Assembly: GCA_910589115.1 (NCBI GenBank)
Contig: CAJUSB010000048.1
Span: 1 to 23,369 of the forward strand
Source of the DNA: an uncultured Clostridia bacterium
GTDB lineage: Bacteria > Bacillota > Clostridia > Oscillospirales > Butyricicoccaceae
DNA: 23,369 nt
Direction of reading: 5' to 3'
The translations under genes and the position numbers were made by a program. Below, one piece after another: positions 1 through 6,840 of the stretch. The stretch's first letter is position 1; the number at the start of each line of letters is the position of its first letter. Below the pieces are notes generated by a model that did not search any database, was not told the origin of the DNA, and saw nothing but the letters and a program-made list of their open reading frames with translations.

Positions 1-243
1 GAGTCCAGAGGGACAAGTCCCTCTGGCGCTGTCTGCGTAAGACCGCTGCCCCGCGTAGGGGCCGCCCGCCGCGCAGGCGAGGTAAGCGGCATTTCCAGCA
101 TGTCCGGCGTATGCGGAAAGGCCGTCCGGCCCGTATGTTGATGGTGGGCCGGACGGTGCGTTTCGGCTGCAGGGCATCAGCCCCAGCAGTGCTTTGGGGG
201 TGAGCCGCCCCCCACTTGAGAGGCGGCTGCGGAAGTACCTGGA
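1..243. repeat. Intergenic mosaic GC-rich repeat locus R1
   Basis: Gene-free stretch made of inverted repeats. Bases 5-14 and 17-26 form a perfect 10-bp palindrome with a 2-nt loop (CCAGAGGGAC / GTCCCTCTGG). Bases 1-46 recur in reverse orientation at 20349-20394 with 44 of 46 identical, and are cut by the window edge. Bases 122-132 pair with 146-156 (CCGTCCGGCCC, 11 bp), and 203-209 pair with 222-228 (AGCCGCC). No U-run follows any stem, so none is a convincing intrinsic terminator for the minus-strand gene that ends at 244. I see no coding potential here. Confidence 0.75.
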
Positions 244-486
244 TTAGCAGCAGCAGCAGTTGCAGCAGTTGCAGCAGTTGCAGTTAGACGGAGGAGTGGT
301 TACGCCGCCAACACCAGAGTTGTTGCCGCAGTTGCCACAGTTGCAGCAGCAGCAGCAGCACCCGTTGCCGTCAGTCACGCCGCCAACACCAGAGTTGTTG
401 CCGTTGCAGCAGCAGATCCAGATCAGGACGATAGCGATAACGATCCACCAGATGTTTTCAGACCAGCCATTGATTGAGTTACACAT
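244..486 (-). CDS. Small Cys/Asn/Gly-rich membrane-anchored protein
   Basis: 80-aa protein of unknown function. Residues 12-24 (IWWIVIAIVLIWI) form one hydrophobic segment, a probable membrane anchor. Everything after it is Cys/Asn/Gly: 21 cysteines in 80 residues, including a run of six (43-48) and a C-terminal CCCC. The decapeptide GNNSGVGGVT occurs at 29-38 and again at 54-63, so the tail arose by internal duplication (75-bp offset at DNA level). The start is well supported: AGGAGG (496-501) lies 9 nt upstream of the ATG, and a TATGAT -10 box lies further upstream. Such Cys density suggests metal binding or disulfide cross-linking, but no catalytic motif is visible. It resembles the short Cys/Asn-rich proteins of gut Clostridia sometimes labelled 'chorion class high-cysteine protein', a name without functional meaning. 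The gene is certain enough; the function is unknown. Confidence 0.8.
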   Translation of the reverse strand: MCNSINGWSENIWWIVIAIVLIWICCCNGNNSGVGGVTDGNGCCCCCCNCGNCGNNSGVGGVTTPPSNCNCCNCCNCCCC

Positions 487-515
487 GATTGTTTGCCTCC
501 TAAGTTTGATTTCAC

Positions 516-547
516 ATCATACTATGGAAGCGCGCACCAGTTGGTGC
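516..547 (-). promoter_or_regulatory. Promoter with inverted repeat at -35 for the Cys-rich gene
   Basis: On the minus strand TATGAT (516-521) is a good -10 box. The hexamer 17 bp upstream (539-544, CCAACT) is a poor -35. It sits inside a 14-bp inverted repeat, GCACCA-N2-TGGTGC (534-547). A weak -35 covered by a dyad is a common layout for an activator- or repressor-controlled promoter. The dyad also lies just after the mtaB stop codon (556), but no U-run follows, so a terminator is less likely. Confidence 0.45.
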
Positions 548-555
548 ATGATTTC

Positions 556-1851
556 TCAGGGAATTTCCGGCTCGCCTAAAATGCCCTCCTGATACAGTGC
601 CGTCAGGCGCACCGTGCAAGGCGTATTCTTTAGCCCATGGCCTTGGATGGGGACGTAGACCGGGAAAGCATAAGGCGTGTGGCCGCTCCACAGCCCGCCC
701 GGAAGCGGATGCTCGAGCAGCACGTCAAGCGTTCGCCCCAGGAAGCTGCGCCGGTATTGCTCCCCACACGCAGCAGCAACAGCCTTTGCACGCTCGGCAC
801 GCTCCTGACGGACGGCACGAGGGATCTGGCCGCTCATTTGTGCAGCGGGCGTTCCCTCGCGCACTGAATAAGGAAAAACGTGTACAGCAGCAAAGCCGCA
901 CTGCCGGATAAAGTCCAGCGTTTGCAGGAACTCCTGCTCGGTTTCTCCAGGGAAGCCAACAATCAAATCAGTCGTCAGCGAGCAGTCCGGAAAAGCAGTG
1001 CGAAGCAGCGCTGCATTCTGCCGGTAAAGAGCCGTGTCATACCGGCGGTGCATCCGCCGGAGCACGCTGTCGCAGCCGCTTTGCAGGGAAAGATGAAAGT
1101 GCGGCGCAAGGTTCGGATAGGCTTTCAGACGTTCGCAGAAGTCCGGCCCGGCAATGCGCGGCTCCAATGAGCCCAAACGGAACCGGACTTCCGGATTTTC
1201 ACCGAGCAGCTGTTCCAGCAGTGCAGCCAGGTCAGGTTTTCCCGGCAAGTCAGCGCCGTAGGAAGCAATCTCGATTCCGGTCACAACAATTTCCCGCACG
1301 CCAGAATCCGCCAGCCGCCGGGCTTCTGCCCGGGCAGCATCCAGCGGCATGGAGCGTACATGTCCGCGCAAATAAGGGATAATACAATAGGTGCAGTAAT
1401 TGTCACAGCCATCCTGTATTTTAAGCAGCGCACGTGTCCGCCCAGCGGGCACGCCTGCCCGCAGCAGTTCAAAGCAGCCTGTGGGCGGAGCCGCCAGGCT
1501 GCGGCACTGTCCCGACTGATGCACGGCTTCCTCACAGGCAGTGAGCACGGCCGCACGGTCAGAGGTGCCGCAGATCAGATCAACCTCGCCGGAGGCCAAA
1601 AGGCGATCCGGGTCATGCTGCGCAAAGCAGCCGCAGGCAGCCAGCACGGCACGTGGGTTTTCCCGGCGGAGCTTATGGATCGCACGGAGGTTTTTGTGCT
1701 CACTGACCGATGTTACCGCACAGGTATTGATGATAACAGCATCAGCATCCCGCAGGACGGATTCATGCCCGCGCTCCCACGCAAGCTGCTCCAGCGCCTG
1801 CGTTTCAAATAAATTTACCTTGCAGCCAAGGGTATAAAAACAAATTTTCAT
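556..1851 (-). CDS. mtaB: tRNA (N6-L-threonylcarbamoyladenosine(37)-C2)-methylthiotransferase MtaB
   Basis: Radical SAM methylthiotransferase that adds a methylthio group to t6A37 of ANN-decoding tRNAs. The 431-aa product has the N-terminal UPF0004 domain with cluster cysteines C10 (TLGCKVN), C44 (NTCAVT) and C75 (GCFAQ). The radical SAM motif CDNYCTYC follows at C149/C153/C156, then the usual LTTDLIVGFPGET segment. The C-terminus (about 365-431) is in the position of a TRAM domain. An open frame extends upstream to 1908, but the family-type start MKICFYTLGCKVN is at 1851. It has a G-rich Shine-Dalgarno just upstream, and the likely -10 box (1891-1896) falls inside the longer frame, so 1851 is preferred. 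It is the only gene on its transcript apart from possible readthrough into the Cys-rich gene. Confidence 0.95.
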   Translation of the reverse strand: MKICFYTLGCKVNLFETQALEQLAWERGHESVLRDADAVIINTCAVTSVSEHKNLRAIHKLRRENPRAVLAACGCFAQHDPDRLLASGEVDLICGTSDRAAVLTACEEAVHQSGQCRSLAAPPTGCFELLRAGVPAGRTRALLKIQDGCDNYCTYCIIPYLRGHVRSMPLDAARAEARRLADSGVREIVVTGIEIASYGADLPGKPDLAALLEQLLGENPEVRFRLGSLEPRIAGPDFCERLKAYPNLAPHFHLSLQSGCDSVLRRMHRRYDTALYRQNAALLRTAFPDCSLTTDLIVGFPGETEQEFLQTLDFIRQCGFAAVHVFPYSVREGTPAAQMSGQIPRAVRQERAERAKAVAAACGEQYRRSFLGRTLDVLLEHPLPGGLWSGHTPYAFPVYVPIQGHGLKNTPCTVRLTALYQEGILGEPEIP

Positions 1852-1890
1852 AGGGATTGCCCCCTGCTTTCCGCAAAATTTTCTGCCATT

Positions 1891-1919
1891 ATTATAGCGG
1901 AAATCCATATGATCCGCAA
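1891..1919 (-). promoter_or_regulatory. Probable mtaB promoter
   Basis: Minus-strand TTGCGG (1914-1919), a 17-bp spacer and a perfect TATAAT (1891-1896), followed by a leader of roughly 30 nt before the mtaB ATG at 1851. The -35 box matches only TTG, but the spacing is ideal. Confidence 0.6.
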
Positions 1920-2012
1920 TACTGTCCGTATTTTTTCAAAATAAACAAAGAAAATCCGACTGATTTGGTACTATTGACCAGAGGTTCGACAAAAAATCCC
2001 CAAAATCTTTAT

Positions 2013-2041
2013 TTGACAAATGGGGCAGATTGTGGTATGCT
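2013..2041 (+). promoter_or_regulatory. Strong SigA-type promoter for 2120-3370
   Basis: Perfect TTGACA (2013-2018), a 17-bp spacer and TATGCT (2036-2041). It lies about 80 bp before the first gene of the pair and is the best consensus promoter in the window. The leader between it and 2120 contains a GC-rich patch but no convincing riboswitch fold. Confidence 0.75.
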
Positions 2042-2119
2042 GTAACCGGAATGTAACCAGGGTCGCCGCAGGCGCAGCCCTGCTTCACCTGATATAGCTG
2101 GCCTGAAAGGAGCTTTTTC

Positions 2120-2410
2120 ATGGCAGAACAAGAAACCGTCCTCCAATACAAAGGGCATCCGCTTATGCGCAAGGAAAATATTATTTATTATGGCAGCATG
2201 AGCGATAAATATATTATCATGATGCAGATACTTGATTCAAAAGAGGTAAAAGGCCTCCGGGTCGCGACACGGGTAGCGGTGCAGCTTCAGCAGACGTCGC
2301 CGAATGTTTCCCGCCGCGAGAAGATTGTAAAGAAAACCGAAAAAGACGGCCTGTGGGCAGCAATGGATATTGCATCCATCTGGCTTGGCCGTGCCCTGAA
2401 CAGCAAATAA
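2120..2410 (+). CDS. Hypothetical protein, small soluble
   Basis: 96-aa protein that I cannot assign to a named family. It has no signal peptide and no clear membrane segment. The N-terminal half (about 8-60) reads like a small beta-rich domain: YKGHPLMRKENIIYYG, then DKYIIMMQI. A basic, charged linker (SRREKIVKKTEKD, 64-76) follows, then a short amphipathic C-terminal helix. The ATG has a good AAGGAG ribosome binding site (in gaaaggagctttttc), and a strong promoter stands upstream. It ends 39 bp before the NlpC/P60 gene and very probably shares its transcript, so a role near cell-wall metabolism is possible but only inferred from position. Codon use looks like that of its neighbours. Confidence 0.8.
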   Translation: MAEQETVLQYKGHPLMRKENIIYYGSMSDKYIIMMQILDSKEVKGLRVATRVAVQLQQTSPNVSRREKIVKKTEKDGLWAAMDIASIWLGRALNSK

Positions 2411-2449
2411 GGGAACCCCCTGCTGAGACGTGAAAGGAGTCTTTTACAT

Positions 2450-3370
2450 ATGAATATCCAGAATGTCTGCAAGACAGCCCGTCTTGCAGCGATTGGAGCC
2501 GCACTGGCGGCTTGCACACTGGTTAGTGCTTCTGCGCTGGAGACCGGCAAGACGACGGCCTCACAGCTGAATATCCGTACCGAGCCGTTTGGCCCGGTGC
2601 TTACGACCGTACCCGAAGGGACGACCCTGGCAATCCTGGCTGACGATGGCCAGTGGGCGCAGGTTTCGGTAAACGGCGTGATTGGCTTTGCAAGCATGGA
2701 TTATATTATGGATGCTGCGGATACCGATTTTACGGTTGGGAGCGGCATGATTACGGCAGATGATGTGAATTTCCGTACCGCGCCCTCGACTTCTTCTGAT
2801 GTGCTTGGCCGTTTCCAGAATGGGACAAGCGTAGCGGTAGACGGCGTTTCCGGCGGCTGGTTTAAGGTGCAGTATAACGGGCAGGAGGGCTACGTCCATC
2901 CGGATTATCTGACGATGGCTGCTGCCCCAGCAATGGTTTCGGAGGCAATGCCGCTGTTCGAGCTGCCTTCTATCGTTAATACCAGTGTCAGCCCTACCCG
3001 TCAGGCGATTCTGGAGTTTGCGGCACGTTATCTTGGTACACCGTATAAGTATGGCGGCGCAAGCCCGGAGGGCTTTGACTGCTCTGGCTTTACATACTTT
3101 GTCTATAAGAATGTTGTCCAGGAGATTCCGCGTACAGCGACGGATCAGCGTGCGGCTTCACAGAAGCTCACGATAGACGAGCTGCTGCCGGGCGATCTGG
3201 TATTCTTCCGTGACAATGGCGCAGGCGGTGTTGGACATGCTGGCATCTATGTTGGAGAAGGACAGTTTATTCATTCTCCCAATAAGGGCGATTATGTCAG
3301 CTATGATACTTTGCTGACTGGCAGCTATCATGATACCTTTATTTCCGGCGGGCGCTTCATTAACGATTGA
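2450..3370 (+). CDS. Exported SH3b-NlpC/P60 cell-wall endopeptidase
   Basis: 306-aa peptidoglycan hydrolase. A signal peptide (residues 1-30) has a basic start and a hydrophobic core (AAIGAALAACTLVSASA). Two bacterial SH3 domains follow, about 34-88 and 98-155; each has the NIRTEP/NFRTAPS start and a G-W-X-V strand, and they probably bind peptidoglycan. The NlpC/P60 domain fills about 183-306. The predicted catalytic Cys211 is in FDCSGFTYFVY, His263 is in GHAGIYVG, and His275 is the likely third polar residue. The family cleaves gamma-D-Glu-diamino-acid bonds in stem peptides. The ribosome binding site is AAAGGAG, 9-10 nt from the ATG. It shares a transcript with the 96-aa protein upstream and ends at a strong hairpin terminator. 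The exact bond cleaved cannot be read from the sequence. Confidence 0.95.
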   Translation: MNIQNVCKTARLAAIGAALAACTLVSASALETGKTTASQLNIRTEPFGPVLTTVPEGTTLAILADDGQWAQVSVNGVIGFASMDYIMDAADTDFTVGSGMITADDVNFRTAPSTSSDVLGRFQNGTSVAVDGVSGGWFKVQYNGQEGYVHPDYLTMAAAPAMVSEAMPLFELPSIVNTSVSPTRQAILEFAARYLGTPYKYGGASPEGFDCSGFTYFVYKNVVQEIPRTATDQRAASQKLTIDELLPGDLVFFRDNGAGGVGHAGIYVGEGQFIHSPNKGDYVSYDTLLTGSYHDTFISGGRFIND

Positions 3371-3453
3371 GTGCCCGGAGGCCCGCATATTTTAACAGGG
3401 CTGTAAGGTAAGAAAAGAAGGATAAAAGAAAACGAATAAGTGAGAATGAAGTA

Positions 3454-3497
3454 AAAAACGCTTCCGAAAACAGCTTGAGGTTTTCGGAAGCGTTTTT
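3454..3497. terminator. Bidirectional intrinsic terminator between converging genes
   Basis: A perfect 17-bp inverted repeat: 3454-3470 (five A, ACGCTTCCG core, AAAA tail) pairs with 3481-3497, around a 10-nt loop. It has A-runs on one side and T-runs on the other, so it can work on both strands. It serves the NlpC gene (+) and pcrA (-); the last base of the stem is part of the pcrA TGA codon (3497-3499). Confidence 0.92.
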
Positions 3498-5650
3498 CAG
3501 CATTTCTCAAGTTTTGTGCGGAAGGAAATCCGGCGCGTAGTCTCCAGCTCGTCAAACTGGACGAGATAGCCCTCCGATTCTACCAATTGTATTGTGCCCG
3601 CGCCAAAAATGAAGTGCTGCACACGTTGTCCGGCAGGGAAGCGTTCTGCGCTGGCGGCTTCCAGCAGATGGGCGCTGTGCTCGGCATAGGCCTTTGCTTC
3701 TTTTATCAGGGAGGGGTTGGGTTCTGGTGTAAAGGTAATCAGTCCCTTACCGATTTCCAGCAGGAAGCGGGAGGGGAAACGGGCGGAACCGTCATGGTTG
3801 AAGCCTTCGGCTGCGGAGAGGTACAGGCCTTGTTCTGCGCGTGTCATTGCGACGTAGGCCAGCCGCCGTTCTTCTTCCATGCCGGGCAGCGTGAGGATTT
3901 TCCTTGACGGGAAAACACCTTCATTCATGCCACAGAGGAAAACATACGGGAACTCCAGGCCTTTTGCCGCGTGAACGGTCATCAGCTTTACTTTGTCGCC
4001 GTTTTCGGCGGTGTCAGCGGAGGTGAACATCGCTGCATGGGTCAGAAAGTGCTCCAGCGTGACTTCCTCGCCGCAGGTGGTTTCGTATTCGTATACGGAC
4101 TGACGAAGCTCTGCGAGGTTGTCCAGGCGTTCCTGACTGCCTTCTGTGCGCAGTGTTCGTTCGTAGCCGCTTTCATCCAGCAGCGCGGACAGGACTTCGG
4201 AGACCGGCTGTCCAGCCGAGCGTTCAGTGAAAGATTCGATAAGCGACCAGAACTGCGCGGCTTTGGTTCCTTTGAAAACATCATCTTCCAGGCAGCGGGA
4301 TAGTGCATCGTAAAGGGTGCAGTGATGTTCTTCGGCGAATGCCTGTAAAAATTCGATGCGCCGTCTGCCGATATTCCGTTTTGGCACGTTTACGATTCGC
4401 AGGAAGGACAGATCATCACGATAGACGATCATACGCAGATAAGCGAGCGCGTCTTTAATTTCGCGCCGTCCCCAGAAGGGCGTTCCGCTGTAGATTGTGT
4501 ATGGCAGCTGTGCGCGGATGAAGGTATCTTCAACCGGGCGGGTGACATAATGTGCGCGGTAGAGTACCGCTATATTGCGGTAAGGTACGCCGTCGGTGTG
4601 CAGTGCTGCAATTTGTTCGGCAATCCAGGCGGCTTCTTCGTTTGCGTTTCGGGCGAGGCGGCAGTATACGGGTGCGCCGTCCGGGAGGGTTGGGAGAAGG
4701 TGTTTTTCTATGCGGTTCCGGTTCTGGGAAATCAGGGAATCGGCAGCGGCCAGCACCTGGGGCGTGGAGCGGTAATTTTCCAGCAGGAGGATTGTTTTCA
4801 CATTTGGAAAGACGCTGTCAAAATGCAGCAGATATTTCACATCTGCGCCGCGCCAGGTGTAAATGGTCTGATCGGGGTCGCCGACGATAAAGAGGTTTTT
4901 GTGGTAGCCGCAGAGGACTTCCATCAGCTCATATTGAAGCCCGTCGATATCCTGAAATTCATCGATCATGATGTATTCCAGCCGCTGCTGCCATTTCAGC
5001 CGGATATTTTGATATTGCTGAAAAATATAGAGGGTAAATTTGATAAGGTCGTTGTAATCGAGGCCGAAGCATTTTTTCTGCTGGCAGAGGTAGCCATAGA
5101 AGATGATATCGGAGGGTTCGGAAGCGGCCAGATATTTTTGCCACAGGGTATCTGGCGACATTTCGATGAGGCTGATGTAGTAGTCGGGTTCTTTTTGCAG
5201 CTTGCGAATCTCTATCATATCGCGGGCTTTGCTGAAGGTCATATCGCGCAGGGAGAGATTCCGTTCTTCGTAGATGATTTGCAGCATGGTGTCGATATCG
5301 GCGTTATCGAGCACGAGGAAGCTTTTAGGATATTGTACGGCGTTGCTGTCTTCTTCCAGCACGGCGGCGCAGAACCCGTGGAAGGTGTTGATGTAGCCGG
5401 TGTCCTCGTCACCGGTGAGCTGGTGAATGCGCTGACGCATTTCGTTAGCGGACTTATTGGTGAAGGTGACGCAGAGGATATTCCCAGGGAGGATACCGAG
5501 TGCATTGACGAGGTAGGCGAAGCGATGGGAGAGGGCGCGGGTTTTACCGGAGCCTGCGCCTGCGATCACGCGGACGAAACCTTCGGTAGTGGTGACGGCT
5601 TGTCTCTGCGCATCGTTCAGCTGTTCTAAGATAGTGGAATATGGATTCAT
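3497..5650 (-). CDS. pcrA: ATP-dependent DNA helicase, UvrD/PcrA family
   Basis: 717-aa superfamily I 3'-5' helicase for repair and for removing blocks to replication. Motifs in order: Q motif LNDAQRQAV (11-19); Walker A AGAGSGKT (30-37); Ia VTFTNKSANEM (61-71); Walker B DEFQD (230-234); III GDPDQTIYTWRGA (257-269); IV ENYRS (291-295); V TVHAAKGLEFPYVFL (558-572); VI ERRLAYVAMTRAE (594-606). The C-terminal 40 residues (FPAGQRVQHFIFGAGTI onward) match the Tudor-like tail of PcrA, which binds RNA polymerase in the family. The length is normal. An in-frame extension to 5821 exists but is translated repeat DNA; the ATG at 5650 has a GGAG site and begins the family-type N-terminus. Between PcrA and other UvrD-like paralogues I favour PcrA. 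Confidence 0.93.
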   Translation of the reverse strand: MNPYSTILEQLNDAQRQAVTTTEGFVRVIAGAGSGKTRALSHRFAYLVNALGILPGNILCVTFTNKSANEMRQRIHQLTGDEDTGYINTFHGFCAAVLEEDSNAVQYPKSFLVLDNADIDTMLQIIYEERNLSLRDMTFSKARDMIEIRKLQKEPDYYISLIEMSPDTLWQKYLAASEPSDIIFYGYLCQQKKCFGLDYNDLIKFTLYIFQQYQNIRLKWQQRLEYIMIDEFQDIDGLQYELMEVLCGYHKNLFIVGDPDQTIYTWRGADVKYLLHFDSVFPNVKTILLLENYRSTPQVLAAADSLISQNRNRIEKHLLPTLPDGAPVYCRLARNANEEAAWIAEQIAALHTDGVPYRNIAVLYRAHYVTRPVEDTFIRAQLPYTIYSGTPFWGRREIKDALAYLRMIVYRDDLSFLRIVNVPKRNIGRRRIEFLQAFAEEHHCTLYDALSRCLEDDVFKGTKAAQFWSLIESFTERSAGQPVSEVLSALLDESGYERTLRTEGSQERLDNLAELRQSVYEYETTCGEEVTLEHFLTHAAMFTSADTAENGDKVKLMTVHAAKGLEFPYVFLCGMNEGVFPSRKILTLPGMEEERRLAYVAMTRAEQGLYLSAAEGFNHDGSARFPSRFLLEIGKGLITFTPEPNPSLIKEAKAYAEHSAHLLEAASAERFPAGQRVQHFIFGAGTIQLVESEGYLVQFDELETTRRISFRTKLEKC

Positions 5651-5680
5651 AGTTACATCTCCATTCACAAATAATGTAGG

Positions 5681-5916
5681 CGGTTCGCCTCTGCAGCGGG
5701 CACCAGAGGGCTCTGCCCTCTGGACTCCCGCGCCTCTGCGGCGGGCACCAAAGGGCTCCGCCCTCTGGACTCCCGGCGGGCTCTGCCCTGCACCCGCTGG
5801 GGCTTCAGCCCCAGACCCCAAGCTGCTGCCGCAGCTTTTTCCGCTGCGGCGGGGATGGTGCGGTCATAGCTGTTAATGCCTGCTGACCGCCCCGCCAAAA
5901 GGACGGCGGGGCGGTC
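5681..5916. repeat. Intergenic mosaic repeat locus R2
   Basis: Fills most of the gap between pcrA and the radical SAM gene. Two direct 45-bp units (5687-5731, 5732-5776) each hold a dyad; in the first, CCAGAGGG (5703-5710) pairs with CCCTCTGG around a 5-nt loop. Next come a palindrome CTGGGGCT-tc-AGCCCCAG (5797-5814), the module CCGCTGCGGCGGGG (5841-5854, whose complement recurs in R5) and a 12-bp hairpin at 5885-5896/5905-5916 with loop AAAAGGAC, the complement of GTCCTTTT. The locus lies in the opposite orientation to R3 and R5. It is transcribed between two same-strand genes, so it may be RNA-level structure. Nothing coding is supported. Confidence 0.85.
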
Positions 5917-5943
5917 GGCGGACTGCGTTGACGCTCGCCGGTA

Positions 5944-6825
5944 TCAGAATAGGGAGAGCTGTTCTTCCTGCTGGGGCTGATAGGCTTTTATAATGTCAGG
6001 CATTCGCCAAAGAAGGCCATAGGTACGGCATTCTTTTTGGACGAGTTCTTTTAATCGTTTATGGTGTGGTGACGGACAGTAATAATCGTTTCCGTAGGCA
6101 CGTTTATAGCGGGCGCTCATACCCGGCATAGATTCCTCCAGGCGGTCAAAAAAGTATTGCCGCTGATTGGTTCGCAGTGTAACGCCGAACATGGAGAATA
6201 TGAATTTCCCGCCTGCTTCGGCGGTTTTTTGAATGATTTCGCGGATGTTTTCTTCGGAATCGGTAATAAAGGGCAGGATGGGTGTCATCAGTACGCCGCA
6301 AAAAATTCCTGCATCGGCAAGCTCCCGCAGGGCGGCAAACCGTTCCGAGCTGAGGCTGACATGCGGCTCAATGATACGGGACAGCGCATCGGAGGCGGTG
6401 GTGATTGTCAGCTTTACGATAGCGGAGTGATTATCCCGAATACGCTGGAAAAGGTCAATGTCCCGTGTGACAAGTGCGCTTTTGGTATCGAGCGACACAC
6501 CAAAACCGGATTCCGCGATTATACCAAGCGCGGCGCGGGTGGTACACAGCTTTTGTTCAAAAGGGTTGTAGGTATCACTCATTGCGCCGATTCCGACAAC
6601 GGCGGTCGAACGTTTTGACGAGAGTTCTTTTCGGAGGATTTGCACGGCATTTTTTTTGACGCGGACACGGTCGAACTGGTCAACGTGATAGCATTCGCTC
6701 CGGCTGTCGCAGTAGATACAGCCGTGACAGCAGCCGCGGTATAGGTTCATATTGTAGCTTGCGCCGAACCATTCCTGATACTTGACGCGGCTCAATAGGG
6801 TTTTCGCTTCGATTTCTTCAATCAT
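5944..6825 (-). CDS. SPL-family radical SAM protein (SplB-like)
   Basis: 293-aa radical SAM protein of the COG1533/SplB group, related to spore photoproduct lyase. The 4Fe-4S motif CCHGCIYC gives the CxxxCxxC spacing at C32/C36/C39. It is followed by family-typical GIGAMSDTYNPFEQ (about 78-91), VSLDTKSALVTRDIDL and GVLMTPILPFITD. True SplB repairs the UV spore photoproduct in DNA, but many COG1533 members have unknown substrates, and I cannot tell which this is. The start has an AAAGGA site 9 nt upstream and lies 15 nt after the stop of the FkbM-type gene, so both are on one transcript. The product ends in QLSLF, which resembles a QLxLF clamp-binding peptide (beta sliding clamp); if real, it would fit a DNA-repair role. 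That last point is inference. Confidence 0.85.
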   Translation of the reverse strand: MIEEIEAKTLLSRVKYQEWFGASYNMNLYRGCCHGCIYCDSRSECYHVDQFDRVRVKKNAVQILRKELSSKRSTAVVGIGAMSDTYNPFEQKLCTTRAALGIIAESGFGVSLDTKSALVTRDIDLFQRIRDNHSAIVKLTITTASDALSRIIEPHVSLSSERFAALRELADAGIFCGVLMTPILPFITDSEENIREIIQKTAEAGGKFIFSMFGVTLRTNQRQYFFDRLEESMPGMSARYKRAYGNDYYCPSPHHKRLKELVQKECRTYGLLWRMPDIIKAYQPQQEEQLSLF

Positions 6826-6840
6826 ATGAGAGTCCTTTTA

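Noticed and set aside
260..592. Gln/Pro-rich 110-codon plus-strand frame
   Set aside because: Antisense of the Cys-rich gene: Cys and Asn codons read in reverse give Gln, Leu and Pro. The minus-strand gene has a far better start and promoter.
1852..1908. Upstream start for mtaB
   Set aside because: The predicted -10 box lies inside this stretch, and the family-type start with a ribosome binding site is at 1851.
4550..5629. 359-codon open frame on the plus strand
   Set aside because: Exact antisense of pcrA, whose helicase motifs are all intact; no ribosome binding site and no recognisable domain.
5651..5821. 57-residue N-terminal extension of pcrA
   Set aside because: It is translated repeat DNA of locus R2. 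The ATG at 5650 has a ribosome binding site and the normal family N-terminus.
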